A stretch of DNA of 64,000 nt from contig JAJZAD010000005.1 of NCBI GenBank assembly GCA_021799575.1, forward strand, positions 1 to 64,000, in the 5' to 3' direction. A program made the translations under genes and the position numbers. The stretch is from a bacterium (GTDB lineage: Bacteria > Patescibacteriota > Saccharimonadia > Saccharimonadales > UBA4665). Shown piece after piece: positions 19,778 through 28,709 of this stretch (position 1 is the first letter of the stretch; every line of letters begins with the position of its first letter). The notes beneath the pieces are model-generated. The model was given only the letters and a program-made list of their open reading frames with translations, searched no databases and was not told the origin of the DNA.

Positions 19778-21205
19778 TTACACCGACTCTAGTTTAACAG
19801 AATCAAGGCGGCTGAGTCTGGAAATATCCGGTCCCTCGCTGCCGTTATGGTAATTAACTAGATCGTTACTATCCGTTTGCCAGTAATCGAGTATCGGTTG
19901 TAGCAAATGCCAAGACGCCATGACTTCTTCTCTGGTAGCAAATAATAAACGGTCACCGCGTATAGCATCGATCAGCACGCGCTCATAGGCATCGTGGGTA
20001 TCGGTTTCATAATATTCACTGTAACTGAAATTCATTTTGACTTTGCGCAGATTATGGGTAAATCCGGGCTCCTCGATCATCAGATCGATATCTATACCTT
20101 CATCTGGCTGGATGCGGAACCTTAAAACGTTAGGATCTTTATCGCCGAAATATACCAGAATCGCGGTTAACTTTTCATTCAACGACTTACCAGTAGTCAG
20201 TTGCAATTCGGTGTTCGACCAATTAGGGTCTTTTGACCTTAATACCAGCGATATAAAAGTTTCCGTGTTTGAGTGAGGATTGTTCACTTCTTGTTTGTAA
20301 GACGTATACTGGCCGCGGACAGCTAAAGGATGTCCCGATTTGCTATCACTCGGTAAGTATAAGTTGGATATAAAAGCGTGTTTCGCTGCATGTACTTCGT
20401 CACTGGTTAATTCTGTAGGTATATTCATAGCTGTCAGCGATAACAGCTGCAGCAAATGGCTTTGGGCCAAATCACGCAAAGCACCGGTTTGTTCGTAAAA
20501 CCGGACCCGGCCTTCAATACCTATCTTCTCTTTGGCTATTACGTGTATCCGGCTGATGTGCCTGCAATCCCATTGGCTGGAAAAGACCGGATTGTGCCTT
20601 CGGAATTTGAGGATATTCTGAGCGGTTTCTTTGGCAAGATAGTGGTCAATCCGGAAAGTCTGGCTTTCGGAAAATACTTTTTCAGTATTTTCGATTAGTT
20701 GTTGAGCACTTTCTACATCAAAACCGAACGGTTTTTCGACGAGTAATTTGGCTGTAGCACGATGGTGCCTACAAGTACCGTTTAAGCCGTTAAGACCCAG
20801 CTTTTCGATAATCGGATGGTAGGCTTGCGGCGGAATAGACAGGTAGTAAAGACGATCCAGGCATAATCCGGCCCGTTCTTCCAGGCGGTCCAGATAGTCT
20901 TTAAAGCGTACATAGTCATCATTGTTTAACGGATCCAGCTTAAACATGTCTAACTGTTCTCCGATACGTCTGACCACCTCCGGGTCGCAGCTGCCTTCTT
21001 TTTCGTAAACACAGAGATCGACGGTTTTTAGGATTTCCATAGGTTTTACTTCCCGCCTACTGATGCCGATAATCTTGGTTGCCGGGGGCAGCAAGTTGTA
21101 CTTCACCAGGTTGTATAGCGCCGGCAGAATCTTATGTTTAGCCAGATCTCCGGTAATCCCGAAAATTACCAGAACCGAAGGATTAAGTTTCGGTGCATTC
21201 TCCAC
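19778..21205 (-). CDS. zwf: Glucose-6-phosphate 1-dehydrogenase
   Basis: VIFGITGDLAKHKILPALYNL, LVEKPFGFD, RIDHYLAKE. Confidence 0.95.
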   Translation of the reverse strand: MENAPKLNPSVLVIFGITGDLAKHKILPALYNLVKYNLLPPATKIIGISRREVKPMEILKTVDLCVYEKEGSCDPEVVRRIGEQLDMFKLDPLNNDDYVRFKDYLDRLEERAGLCLDRLYYLSIPPQAYHPIIEKLGLNGLNGTCRHHRATAKLLVEKPFGFDVESAQQLIENTEKVFSESQTFRIDHYLAKETAQNILKFRRHNPVFSSQWDCRHISRIHVIAKEKIGIEGRVRFYEQTGALRDLAQSHLLQLLSLTAMNIPTELTSDEVHAAKHAFISNLYLPSDSKSGHPLAVRGQYTSYKQEVNNPHSNTETFISLVLRSKDPNWSNTELQLTTGKSLNEKLTAILVYFGDKDPNVLRFRIQPDEGIDIDLMIEEPGFTHNLRKVKMNFSYSEYYETDTHDAYERVLIDAIRGDRLLFATREEVMASWHLLQPILDYWQTDSNDLVNYHNGSEGPDISRLSRLDSVKLESV

Positions 21206-21209
21206 TTAC

Positions 21210-22121
21210 TTAATCATCCTTATTGAATGCGTGCCCGCCAAAACGGTTGCGCATAGCTGCCAGCAACTGTGTAGCAAAGCTAACATTTCCCTTTTGAGAT
21301 GCCAAGCGGACATCAAGTGCGGTTTGAATTGCAGGCATCGGGATATTTAACTCTTTAGCGGTCTCCAGAGTCCAACGCGCTTCGCCGTTTTCAGCAACAT
21401 AACCGTCAATGCCGCTTAATTCGGGGTTTTCTTTTAGGGCATCTCGACAAAGAGAGTTTAACCATGAAGTAATGACACTGTGGTGCTGCCAAACTTCTCC
21501 TGCTGCCGCTAAGTCTAAGTTCGGATAAGGACCGGCTTTAAGTATATGATAGCCTTCGGCCAGGCTTTCCATCATTCCATACTCGATGGCGTTATGAACC
21601 ATTTTCACGAAATGTCCGCTACCGCTTGCACCGAAGTAAGCATAACCTCCTTCTGGGAGAGCCAGGCTTTTGAGCGCCGGTTCGATTGCTTCGAAGGCGG
21701 TCTTATCATCGCCTCCGGACATCATGGAGAAGCCGTTTTGATAACCCCATACGCCACCGCTTACACCTACGTCCACTAACCTATAACCTGAATTTTTGAG
21801 TTTGGTATTTAAGATTTTAGTTAAGCGGAAGTCCGAGTTGCCACCGTCAATTATAATGCTGTTTTTAGGCAGGAGTTTGGTCCATTCATCAACCTGTTCG
21901 TCGACTGCGACTGCCGGTATCATCAGCCAAATTACGGGTGTTGCACTGCCGAATTTACTAATTACCTCTGTTTTAGTTTCGGCCCGAATCGCACCGAAAC
22001 TTTCGGCTTCATCGATTTTGTCCACTGAACGGTTATGGGCTATAACCTCGTGTCCGTCGTCAACTAATTTGTGTGCAATTTGCATTCCCATTCTGCCCAG
22101 ACCGTGAATGGCGATTTTCAT
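21210..22121 (-). CDS. gnd: 6-phosphogluconate dehydrogenase (short, YqeC/GndA type)
   Basis: GLGRMGMQIAHKL, IIDGGNSDFR, VGVSGGVWG, GASGSGHFVKMVHNAIEYGMM. Confidence 0.9.
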   Translation of the reverse strand: MKIAIHGLGRMGMQIAHKLVDDGHEVIAHNRSVDKIDEAESFGAIRAETKTEVISKFGSATPVIWLMIPAVAVDEQVDEWTKLLPKNSIIIDGGNSDFRLTKILNTKLKNSGYRLVDVGVSGGVWGYQNGFSMMSGGDDKTAFEAIEPALKSLALPEGGYAYFGASGSGHFVKMVHNAIEYGMMESLAEGYHILKAGPYPNLDLAAAGEVWQHHSVITSWLNSLCRDALKENPELSGIDGYVAENGEARWTLETAKELNIPMPAIQTALDVRLASQKGNVSFATQLLAAMRNRFGGHAFNKDD

Positions 22122-22795
22122 CTACTTTCTCCTTCCATTTGGTCGTTATATACGTATGCTTCGGTTAATTGTTTTAAAATTTGCGCCGGTTGTTCCCGAA
22201 GAGACAAATCCTGATGAATAAGTCTGTCTAACGCGTTACGCTTGGATTCCCCGGCTGCAATCAGGAATGCGGTACTTAACCGTCTAATACCGGCAAACGT
22301 AAGAGTAATCCGGTTGAAAGGAGCGCTTTCATAACCCGTGACCAGAGTATTTAATTCGTTTGCTGCAGGTGAATTAGGTAGAATTCCCGCAATATGACCG
22401 TCTTCTCCCATGCCGAACAGACCGATAACGCTACTAACCAATTCCAGTTCCGCCTCTAACTCTAGATTGTATGTGGAAACAGTAGCGTTTAAGTCCCTAT
22501 TGTCGGGTTTTAAAACGCTAATAAGTTTAGCTTTTTTAGGGTAAAAACCGGCTTGGTTTAATTGGGTCCAGTTCGAATCCGGATGATCATACTGACCGAA
22601 ACGTTCGTCAGTTAGGGCGATAGTTAGGTTAGTCGATAGTTCGTCATCGATATTGGCCATCGTAGCGATGGTAATCGGGATATTACTGCCGCCCGGCACT
22701 AACCATAAGGTTGGCCCGAGATACAACGCACTCTTGATACTGCTTGAAAGCGGAGCAATGGCAATTTCTGGAGAACCGACTTTGTATACTTGCAT
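22118..22795 (-). CDS. pgl: 6-phosphogluconolactonase
   Basis: LVPGGSNIP, ALTDERFGQYDHPDSNWTQL, GLFGMGEDGHIAGILP; 4-bp overlap with gnd. Confidence 0.9.
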   Translation of the reverse strand: MQVYKVGSPEIAIAPLSSSIKSALYLGPTLWLVPGGSNIPITIATMANIDDELSTNLTIALTDERFGQYDHPDSNWTQLNQAGFYPKKAKLISVLKPDNRDLNATVSTYNLELEAELELVSSVIGLFGMGEDGHIAGILPNSPAANELNTLVTGYESAPFNRITLTFAGIRRLSTAFLIAAGESKRNALDRLIHQDLSLREQPAQILKQLTEAYVYNDQMEGESR

Positions 22796-22851
22796 ATTAT
22801 TTATCTACTATACCCTGCTTAGCAGCTTTATTTTAACAATTTATAGCATTA

Positions 22852-22887
22852 AAAGAACCCTTAAATCTTATGATCTTAGGGTTCTTT
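22852..22887 (-). terminator. Intrinsic terminator downstream of the RRM gene
   Basis: Near-perfect inverted repeat AAAGAACCCTTAA...CTTAGGGTTCTTT; on the minus strand ends GGGTTCTTTT. Confidence 0.65.
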
Positions 22888-22889
22888 AG

Positions 22890-22911
22890 CCTGCTCTTTA
22901 AGTTTAGCAGG
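22890..22911. repeat. Second hairpin CCTGCT-CTTTAAGTTT-AGCAGG adjacent to the terminator
   Basis: 6-bp perfect inverted repeat, followed by GTTTTTT-like tract on the plus strand. Confidence 0.5.
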
Positions 22912-22917
22912 AGTTTT

Positions 22918-23175
22918 TTAACGGGCCACTTGTGGGCGAGCTTCGCTCACCACTATTTGGCGACCGTTTAACTCTTGACCATTCAGTTTGTCAATAGCCG
23001 CTTTAGCCTCTTCCTCGCTGCTCATTTCTACGAAACCGTAACCTTTGCTGCGGTTCGTTTCTCGCTCAACTATTACTTTGGCGGAAACGACTGTTCCGGC
23101 GCTTGAGAAGAAATTCTTCAGGTCGTCATCTGTGGCAGACCAAGCCAATGAGCCGACAAATAGTTTATTTGTCAT
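22918..23175 (-). CDS. RRM-domain RNA-binding protein
   Basis: KLFVGSLAWSATDDDLKNFF (RNP2) and SKGYGFVEM (RNP1). Confidence 0.95.
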   Translation of the reverse strand: MTNKLFVGSLAWSATDDDLKNFFSSAGTVVSAKVIVERETNRSKGYGFVEMSSEEEAKAAIDKLNGQELNGRQIVVSEARPQVAR

Positions 23176-23450
23176 AACTATCTTTAATTACCTCTTTCTT
23201 CGCGTGTTGAGGTAAGTCGTACTTACGCTTAGCTGCACCTCATTAACTCGAACTTAAATTTACTACACTATTCTAGAACTTCTCTTTGATAACAAGATTT
23301 ACTAGCAGCATCTTCTAGTGTGCGCATATCTTTACACAAACGTAAGTCAAAAACAAGTATGTATTTAATCTGACATAGCCAGAAGGAGCCTATAAGCCCG
23401 TTAGCAGCACTCATTACTGGTTAAATAATAAAAGGTGTTATTAAACTTGA

Positions 23451-24527
23451 TCAGTGGGTTACATCGGGATAATGCCGGTGTATGTTTTCAATTTCGTCAA
23501 GTATTTCCCGGGATAGATGAATCTCGGCACTATCGATATCGGACTTTAATTGGTCAACTGATGTTGCTCCGATAATGACCGAAGTTACGAACTCTCTGCT
23601 TATGACGAATGCCAATGCCAGGTGTTCCGGCCTTAGTCCGTGTCGCTGGGCTAATTGTACGTATTGTCTGATTGCTTCTTGAGCATGTTCGGGGTTGTAG
23701 CGAGCCTGGTTGCGCTCATAGATAGTGAACCTGGCTCCAGGCGGTCTTGCCCCGTCCAGATATTTACCGGTTAAAACCCCCATGTTTAAGGCAGAGTAAG
23801 CTAGTAAGCCTACATGCTCTTTTACCGAGATCTCCGCCAAACCGATTTCAAAGGTTCTATTTAGCAGACTGTACTGGTTCTGTATCGATATGATTGACGG
23901 TAACGATTTTTCTTTAGCTATACTTAGGTACTTATTAACACCCCAGGGAGTCTCGTTAGATACACCTATGTATCTAACCTTGCCTTCTTTAACGAGTTCC
24001 CCAAGGGCTTCCAGGGTTTCTGCTATGGGCGTTGATGAATCGTCTGGGCTGTGCATATATCCCCGGACACCAAAGAAGTTGGTTTTCCTTTCGGGAAAAT
24101 GAACTTGATACAAGTCAACGTAATCTGTTTGCAGCCGCTTTAATGATCCGTCGATTGCTTCCCGGATGCTTTTTTTATCATACTTAGGGATCGGCCCGGT
24201 ATCCCTGGTTCTAATTAGATCACTGGCGGCGACCTTGGTGGCTATCACCAGATCATCACGTTTGCCTCTACGCTTTAACCAATTGCCGATATATCTTTCA
24301 GTTCTTCCCTGTTTTTCCGGTTCGGGAGGAATGGGATATATTTCCGCAGTATCGATAAAATATAACCCCCTTTGAGTAACTGCATAATCCAGTTGCCGGT
24401 GGGCCTCTTCTTCCGAATTTTGCTGTCCCCAGTTCATAGTTCCTAGGCAAATAACCGGAACCTTGAGCTCGGAGGTACCTAATCTTCTGGTTTGCACTTG
24501 TCTATGATACCAAATAACCGGATACAT
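23451..24527 (-). CDS. Aldo/keto reductase (Tas/YghZ-like)
   Basis: RRLGTSELKVPVICLGTMNWG, FIDTAEIYP, YVDLYQVHFPER, VRYIGVSNETPWG. Confidence 0.9.
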   Translation of the reverse strand: MYPVIWYHRQVQTRRLGTSELKVPVICLGTMNWGQQNSEEEAHRQLDYAVTQRGLYFIDTAEIYPIPPEPEKQGRTERYIGNWLKRRGKRDDLVIATKVAASDLIRTRDTGPIPKYDKKSIREAIDGSLKRLQTDYVDLYQVHFPERKTNFFGVRGYMHSPDDSSTPIAETLEALGELVKEGKVRYIGVSNETPWGVNKYLSIAKEKSLPSIISIQNQYSLLNRTFEIGLAEISVKEHVGLLAYSALNMGVLTGKYLDGARPPGARFTIYERNQARYNPEHAQEAIRQYVQLAQRHGLRPEHLALAFVISREFVTSVIIGATSVDQLKSDIDSAEIHLSREILDEIENIHRHYPDVTH

Positions 24528-24587
24528 AAATCAACAGCTTAGCTTTACTTCGTGTCTTTAGTATCGGCTGGGTCAAGTTAACAGCTT

Positions 24588-25217
24588 CTAAAGTTGATTT
24601 TTGAGATTAGAAACTGTGTAACTCATTGCCGCCTCTCCTAAATTAACAACAGCAACTTTGTACTTATCCATTACTACTGCGACTTGGTCATAACTCGGCG
24701 CGGGAATGGGAGTTCGAGTTTTGCTAAGTACCTTAATTAACGAACCGGTGGCGATTTCTGTTTCACTATAGTCGGGTACTCCACGGGAGCGAATTCTATC
24801 TACCAGTTGCCATAAGTTATCAGGGAGGCCTTCCTGACTAAGTCTGTCAGTCGATGAAAGTACCTGATCGAAAGTATTCATTAATTTATTAACTTTTTGG
24901 GAGTCGACAAATTGGGTACCGTCAAATAATAAGTCTTTGCCGGCTCTTGCCGCCTGGGTTGCTTCTCGCCAAGGAAGAAACCATTTAAAAGATGCTATCA
25001 TTTCTTCCTCCAGCTGTTTGATGGGAGGATAATTATCGAAAACTTTGTTCGTTAGCCTATGGATTATATTGCCGGCTGCCAGTTGTGGATTAGTTATTTC
25101 ATGTAAGGCTCTGCGTGACCCGCACATTCTGGCTAGATCCGCGACTACTGACCCAAACAAAAAATCCGGTTGGTCGGATAAATGCGCAGCGACTTCGTGA
25201 TGTGCAAGATAGTTCAT
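24588..25217 (-). CDS. AcpH-like (ACP phosphodiesterase family-like) protein
   Basis: N-terminal MNYLAHHEVAAHLSDQPDFLFGSVVADL...NIIHRLTNKVFDNYP resembles AcpH MNFLAH...GNLLADF...HRRID.FTD.HP. Confidence 0.5.
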   Translation of the reverse strand: MNYLAHHEVAAHLSDQPDFLFGSVVADLARMCGSRRALHEITNPQLAAGNIIHRLTNKVFDNYPPIKQLEEEMIASFKWFLPWREATQAARAGKDLLFDGTQFVDSQKVNKLMNTFDQVLSSTDRLSQEGLPDNLWQLVDRIRSRGVPDYSETEIATGSLIKVLSKTRTPIPAPSYDQVAVVMDKYKVAVVNLGEAAMSYTVSNLKNQL

Positions 25218-25299
25218 TGATTCATCATACCAATCTCTAATTTAGCGGCAGCTCAATGCGTACAAAGCCTTCGCGGTGGTGTATTCATATCCGGCTTGT

Positions 25300-25977
25300 T
25301 TACCCAGAGAGAGGAGGACAGCTAGAGCCGTAAAGCGGTTTTTTATTGCCATGAAATCCTTTATTTGACTGGTGAGCCTTAAGTGCTAGCCATTTTTTAG
25401 CCACAGTTTCGGTAACGTCTATATCGGAATTGAGATATTCAAAATTGGTAAGTAGTAAGGTTTTAACTTTATGTGGCTCCGAGCCGGTTTTTAGTCGATC
25501 GGGAAAAGTCAGATGATCTCCAGCCAGTGGAAATACGGCATCGATCGTAGCCTGCCCGGCAGCCCGATGATCGGAGCGGTTAATAAATCCTCTTCTGGCG
25601 GAGTAGACGAAAGTCGGATCATTAGTGATGACAAGATCAGGTTTAAGTCTGCGGATCTCTTTTACTATGTCTCTTTTAAGATCCATAGTTACCTGAAGTT
25701 TAGAATCGGGATAACTGAGAAAAGTTGCCTCTTTCCCGCCTATGGCTCTAAGCGAGGCTAGTTGTTCCCGGACGCGTATTTTAACCAGTTGTTCCGAAGT
25801 CATTGATCGATCGTCACTACCTTTACTGCCATCTGTTAATATTAGGTAGTAGACGCTAACTCCTTCCATGGTGGACTTGGCCATTGATGCGGGAGTGCTG
25901 AAATCGAGATCATCAGGATGCGCAGCGATCCCTAATACCACTGCCGGCTTTAACGGTTCAAATACCTGTTCGTGCAT
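25300..25977 (-). CDS. PIG-L/LmbE-family N-deacetylase
   Basis: LGIAAHPDDLDFS, TDGSKGSDDR, RSDHRAAGQA. Confidence 0.9.
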   Translation of the reverse strand: MHEQVFEPLKPAVVLGIAAHPDDLDFSTPASMAKSTMEGVSVYYLILTDGSKGSDDRSMTSEQLVKIRVREQLASLRAIGGKEATFLSYPDSKLQVTMDLKRDIVKEIRRLKPDLVITNDPTFVYSARRGFINRSDHRAAGQATIDAVFPLAGDHLTFPDRLKTGSEPHKVKTLLLTNFEYLNSDIDVTETVAKKWLALKAHQSNKGFHGNKKPLYGSSCPPLSG

Positions 25978-26080
25978 ACAGTTATTATTTTACAGCACAG
26001 GCTGCCTTACTCTTATCGGAAAGCTCATAGGTTACCTTTGTTTAAAAAGATGTATTATTAGGCTAAAGCGGGGCGATAGG

Positions 26081-26872
26081 ATGGCAGTTAAACATATTAT
26101 TAATCGGCTTAATCGGACAGATCGAAGTTCAATTATTAGCTTAGCGGTTTTAATGTTAACCCTGGCGGTCACATTGGTTCTTTTGGTTTTTACGCGCCTG
26201 CATTATAGTAGTGCAATTGTTGACTTGTCCTGGCCTAACTGTTCTCATTTACCAAGAACGTACTTTTCCAAAGCTGTAGTCGGAGTAACTGGCGGATTGG
26301 ATTTCCATGTTAACAAGTGCTCGGGTAATGAGGCGTCGTTGGCAGAAACGTATGAAATATACGCCAATACCGGAAATCCGGGTTTACCCAGAATTAAACG
26401 CTTTGAAAACAGCCCGTTTGTTTGTACCAGTCAAGATGCGCTGGTTTGCTATTCCTTCAATTACGGCTATAACGCCGGTATCTACGCCCTTAATCAGGCT
26501 AATTTAGCCAATTTGCACTCTGCATTCTGGTGGTTGGATGTTGAGACGGATAACAGCTGGACCGTGTTTCGGTATGCTAACCGGGCAGATATTTACGGTA
26601 TGCTCGAGGCCTTAGCCTCAGTCAGGTTCTTGCACCCGAAACTGGGTATTTATACGACGACTAACCAATGGCGAGCTATTGTAGGTAATTGGAGCCTGGG
26701 TCTGCCGTTATGGCTTGGCACCGGTAGTACTTCCATCGTAGCAGCTCGTCAAGCTTGTTCAGTGCAATCAGTAACCGGTTCGCCCGTGTCTATGACCCAG
26801 TACATTTCCAGTGACGGCATGCAAGATTATGACTATAACTGCCACGTATTAGCACCCGATTCCTATTTCTAG
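26081..26872 (+). CDS. Secreted GH25/DUF1906-like putative glycoside hydrolase
   Basis: ATG 26081 with SD GATAGG (preferred over 25868); TM; IVDLSWPNC, AFWWLDVETDNSW, PKLGIYTTTNQW, LPLWLGTG. Confidence 0.5.
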   Translation: MAVKHIINRLNRTDRSSIISLAVLMLTLAVTLVLLVFTRLHYSSAIVDLSWPNCSHLPRTYFSKAVVGVTGGLDFHVNKCSGNEASLAETYEIYANTGNPGLPRIKRFENSPFVCTSQDALVCYSFNYGYNAGIYALNQANLANLHSAFWWLDVETDNSWTVFRYANRADIYGMLEALASVRFLHPKLGIYTTTNQWRAIVGNWSLGLPLWLGTGSTSIVAARQACSVQSVTGSPVSMTQYISSDGMQDYDYNCHVLAPDSYF

Positions 26873-26889
26873 CAACATAGGCCTTCTTT

Positions 26890-28122
26890 TTAAAAACTGT
26901 GTTGACCAAAAGCTACACGCTTAATAATCGTGTCATCCATATTTGCCATTAAGGCCGGAGTGAGCGTGAACTCGCCGTAGCAGTTATTGACCTTGTCGAT
27001 AGCGGCAGCCAGTTGGTATTTGTCCAACCGCCCGTTAAATAACCCCAGCTGGTATGGTGTAGTCGGTATTAGTCCGTAGACCGTTACTCCAATATGAGTT
27101 ACAGGAAACGGAACTGTAGCGGTTCTCAGTAAATGTTCTGAAGCCATGAAAATATCTTGCGTGGTGTAAAGCGGCATATGTACACGTTGGCGCTTTGACC
27201 AGTACGAGCGGTCCATAAAGGTCATCCAAAGGTGAATGCCGTGAGCCTGATACCCCGCAGCTCTTAATCTGCGGCCGGTCTTTTCGCATAGCTTCATAAG
27301 CAATCTGGACAGCTCCTGTTCATTGGCGGTTTTATGCCCTAAGGCGTACTGTTGCCCGAAACTTTTGCGCTTAAAATCAATAGCATCTATCTCGTGACCT
27401 CTTAGTCTTAGGTACCAATAAAAACCGTTGATACCGGCAAAAACCTCTCTTTGTAGCTTTGGCAGCGAAGCATCTAAAAACTCCAAAGGAGAGTGGATAC
27501 CGGCTAGGTTAAGCCTAGCGGCATAACGATAACTGATACCGGGCAGGTCTATCAGTTTTAGGTTTCCATATATGTTCCTTAAATCGGCGGCGGTTATTTT
27601 ATCCAGGCCGTCCGGTTTATGTAACCCGGCGGCAAGCTTGGCTAGGAAACGGTTTGCGCCGATGCCGACGTTAATAGTCACGTACTCTCCCAGCGAATTC
27701 TTGACGTCTCGCTTGATTCTATTGCCTATCTCTTCAAGTGGTATTTGGTTCTTAAAGGCGGTAGAGCCGTTAAAGTTGATGACAAATTCGTCTACGCTCT
27801 TGGGGGTTATTTCATTCGTATACTTAAGCAGTACTTTTTTAAAACGGTTATGAGCATCGAAATATTTGTCCGGATCAGGTTTTAAAATAATAATTCCCGG
27901 ACATAGCTGTCTGGCTTCCTGGACACTGACACCTACCGTTACTCCTTTAGCCTTGGCATCATAACTGGCGGCTAGGATGATACCTTTAGGCGTATCGTAA
28001 GCTGCGACACCTACCGGGCAGTTTCTGATCAGTGGGTTAGCCTGCTGTTCAATACTGGCAAAGCACGAGTTGAGATCGACGTGCATAATTAGCGGTTCGG
28101 CACGGTTAAGTTCTAAATCCAT
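26890..28122 (-). CDS. Y-family DNA polymerase (DinB/UmuC superfamily)
   Basis: MHVDLNSCFASIEQQANP, ASYDAKAKGVTVGVSVQEARQLCP, PKSVDEFVINF, GIGANRFLAKLAAGLHKPDG. Confidence 0.9.
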   Translation of the reverse strand: MDLELNRAEPLIMHVDLNSCFASIEQQANPLIRNCPVGVAAYDTPKGIILAASYDAKAKGVTVGVSVQEARQLCPGIIILKPDPDKYFDAHNRFKKVLLKYTNEITPKSVDEFVINFNGSTAFKNQIPLEEIGNRIKRDVKNSLGEYVTINVGIGANRFLAKLAAGLHKPDGLDKITAADLRNIYGNLKLIDLPGISYRYAARLNLAGIHSPLEFLDASLPKLQREVFAGINGFYWYLRLRGHEIDAIDFKRKSFGQQYALGHKTANEQELSRLLMKLCEKTGRRLRAAGYQAHGIHLWMTFMDRSYWSKRQRVHMPLYTTQDIFMASEHLLRTATVPFPVTHIGVTVYGLIPTTPYQLGLFNGRLDKYQLAAAIDKVNNCYGEFTLTPALMANMDDTIIKRVAFGQHSF

Positions 28123-28138
28123 GATCTGTTTATACTGT

Positions 28139-28411
28139 TTATCCCGGTTGGCCGTCGCTTACGGCATCCAGCTTCCAGTGCAGGTTTGAGGTATTAAAGT
28201 CTAACCTAAACCAAAGCGACCTGGTGTCGTCAATAAGCTCGAATATGTGGTGCACGGTAAGACCTTGTTTGATGCTGTGGTGGTAACCGATCTTGCCTAC
28301 CTTGTAGTCATGATTTTGCCAGCGGATTATATGCGGCAGTGCTAGCCGGCTTTTGGCGCTAAAAATCATGACCACACTTACTTCTTTACCTATAGTCTCT
28401 CGCATGTTCAT
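28139..28411 (-). CDS. Small protein upstream of the Y-family polymerase (possibly DUF6504-like)
   Basis: ATG 28411 has SD AAGGAGTT; same strand, 16 nt before the polymerase start; IRWQNHDYKVGKIGYHH...LWFRLDFNTSNLHWKLDAV. Confidence 0.55.
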   Translation of the reverse strand: MNMRETIGKEVSVVMIFSAKSRLALPHIIRWQNHDYKVGKIGYHHSIKQGLTVHHIFELIDDTRSLWFRLDFNTSNLHWKLDAVSDGQPG

Positions 28412-28709
28412 AACTCCTTGTTGCCAGTAAAAAATACGGGCATTAATTAATAAAAGTAGAGATCCTGGTATCAATCCCTATTAGAGTTTTTAAGAGGCCT
28501 TAATAATAATCCAAAAGAGATATTTAGATTGGTGCCTGCTCCTCAAAAGGCCTTAAAAGACGGAGAAGGTTTTTAAAAGCGAATCATTGCAGGGTTCGTA
28601 CTCGAAACCGGCAATTGGTTTCACTAATTGCAATATATAAAAAATAACAGAGGTTCAAGCAGGGACCGTAGTATGCTTGCCTAAGTAAAAGTATATACCG
28701 ATCCGGTAT

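Noticed and set aside
25868-26080. N-terminal extension of the GH25/DUF1906-like ORF
   Set aside because: Overlaps the PIG-L deacetylase in antisense; ATG 26081 has a better SD and is followed by a TM segment.
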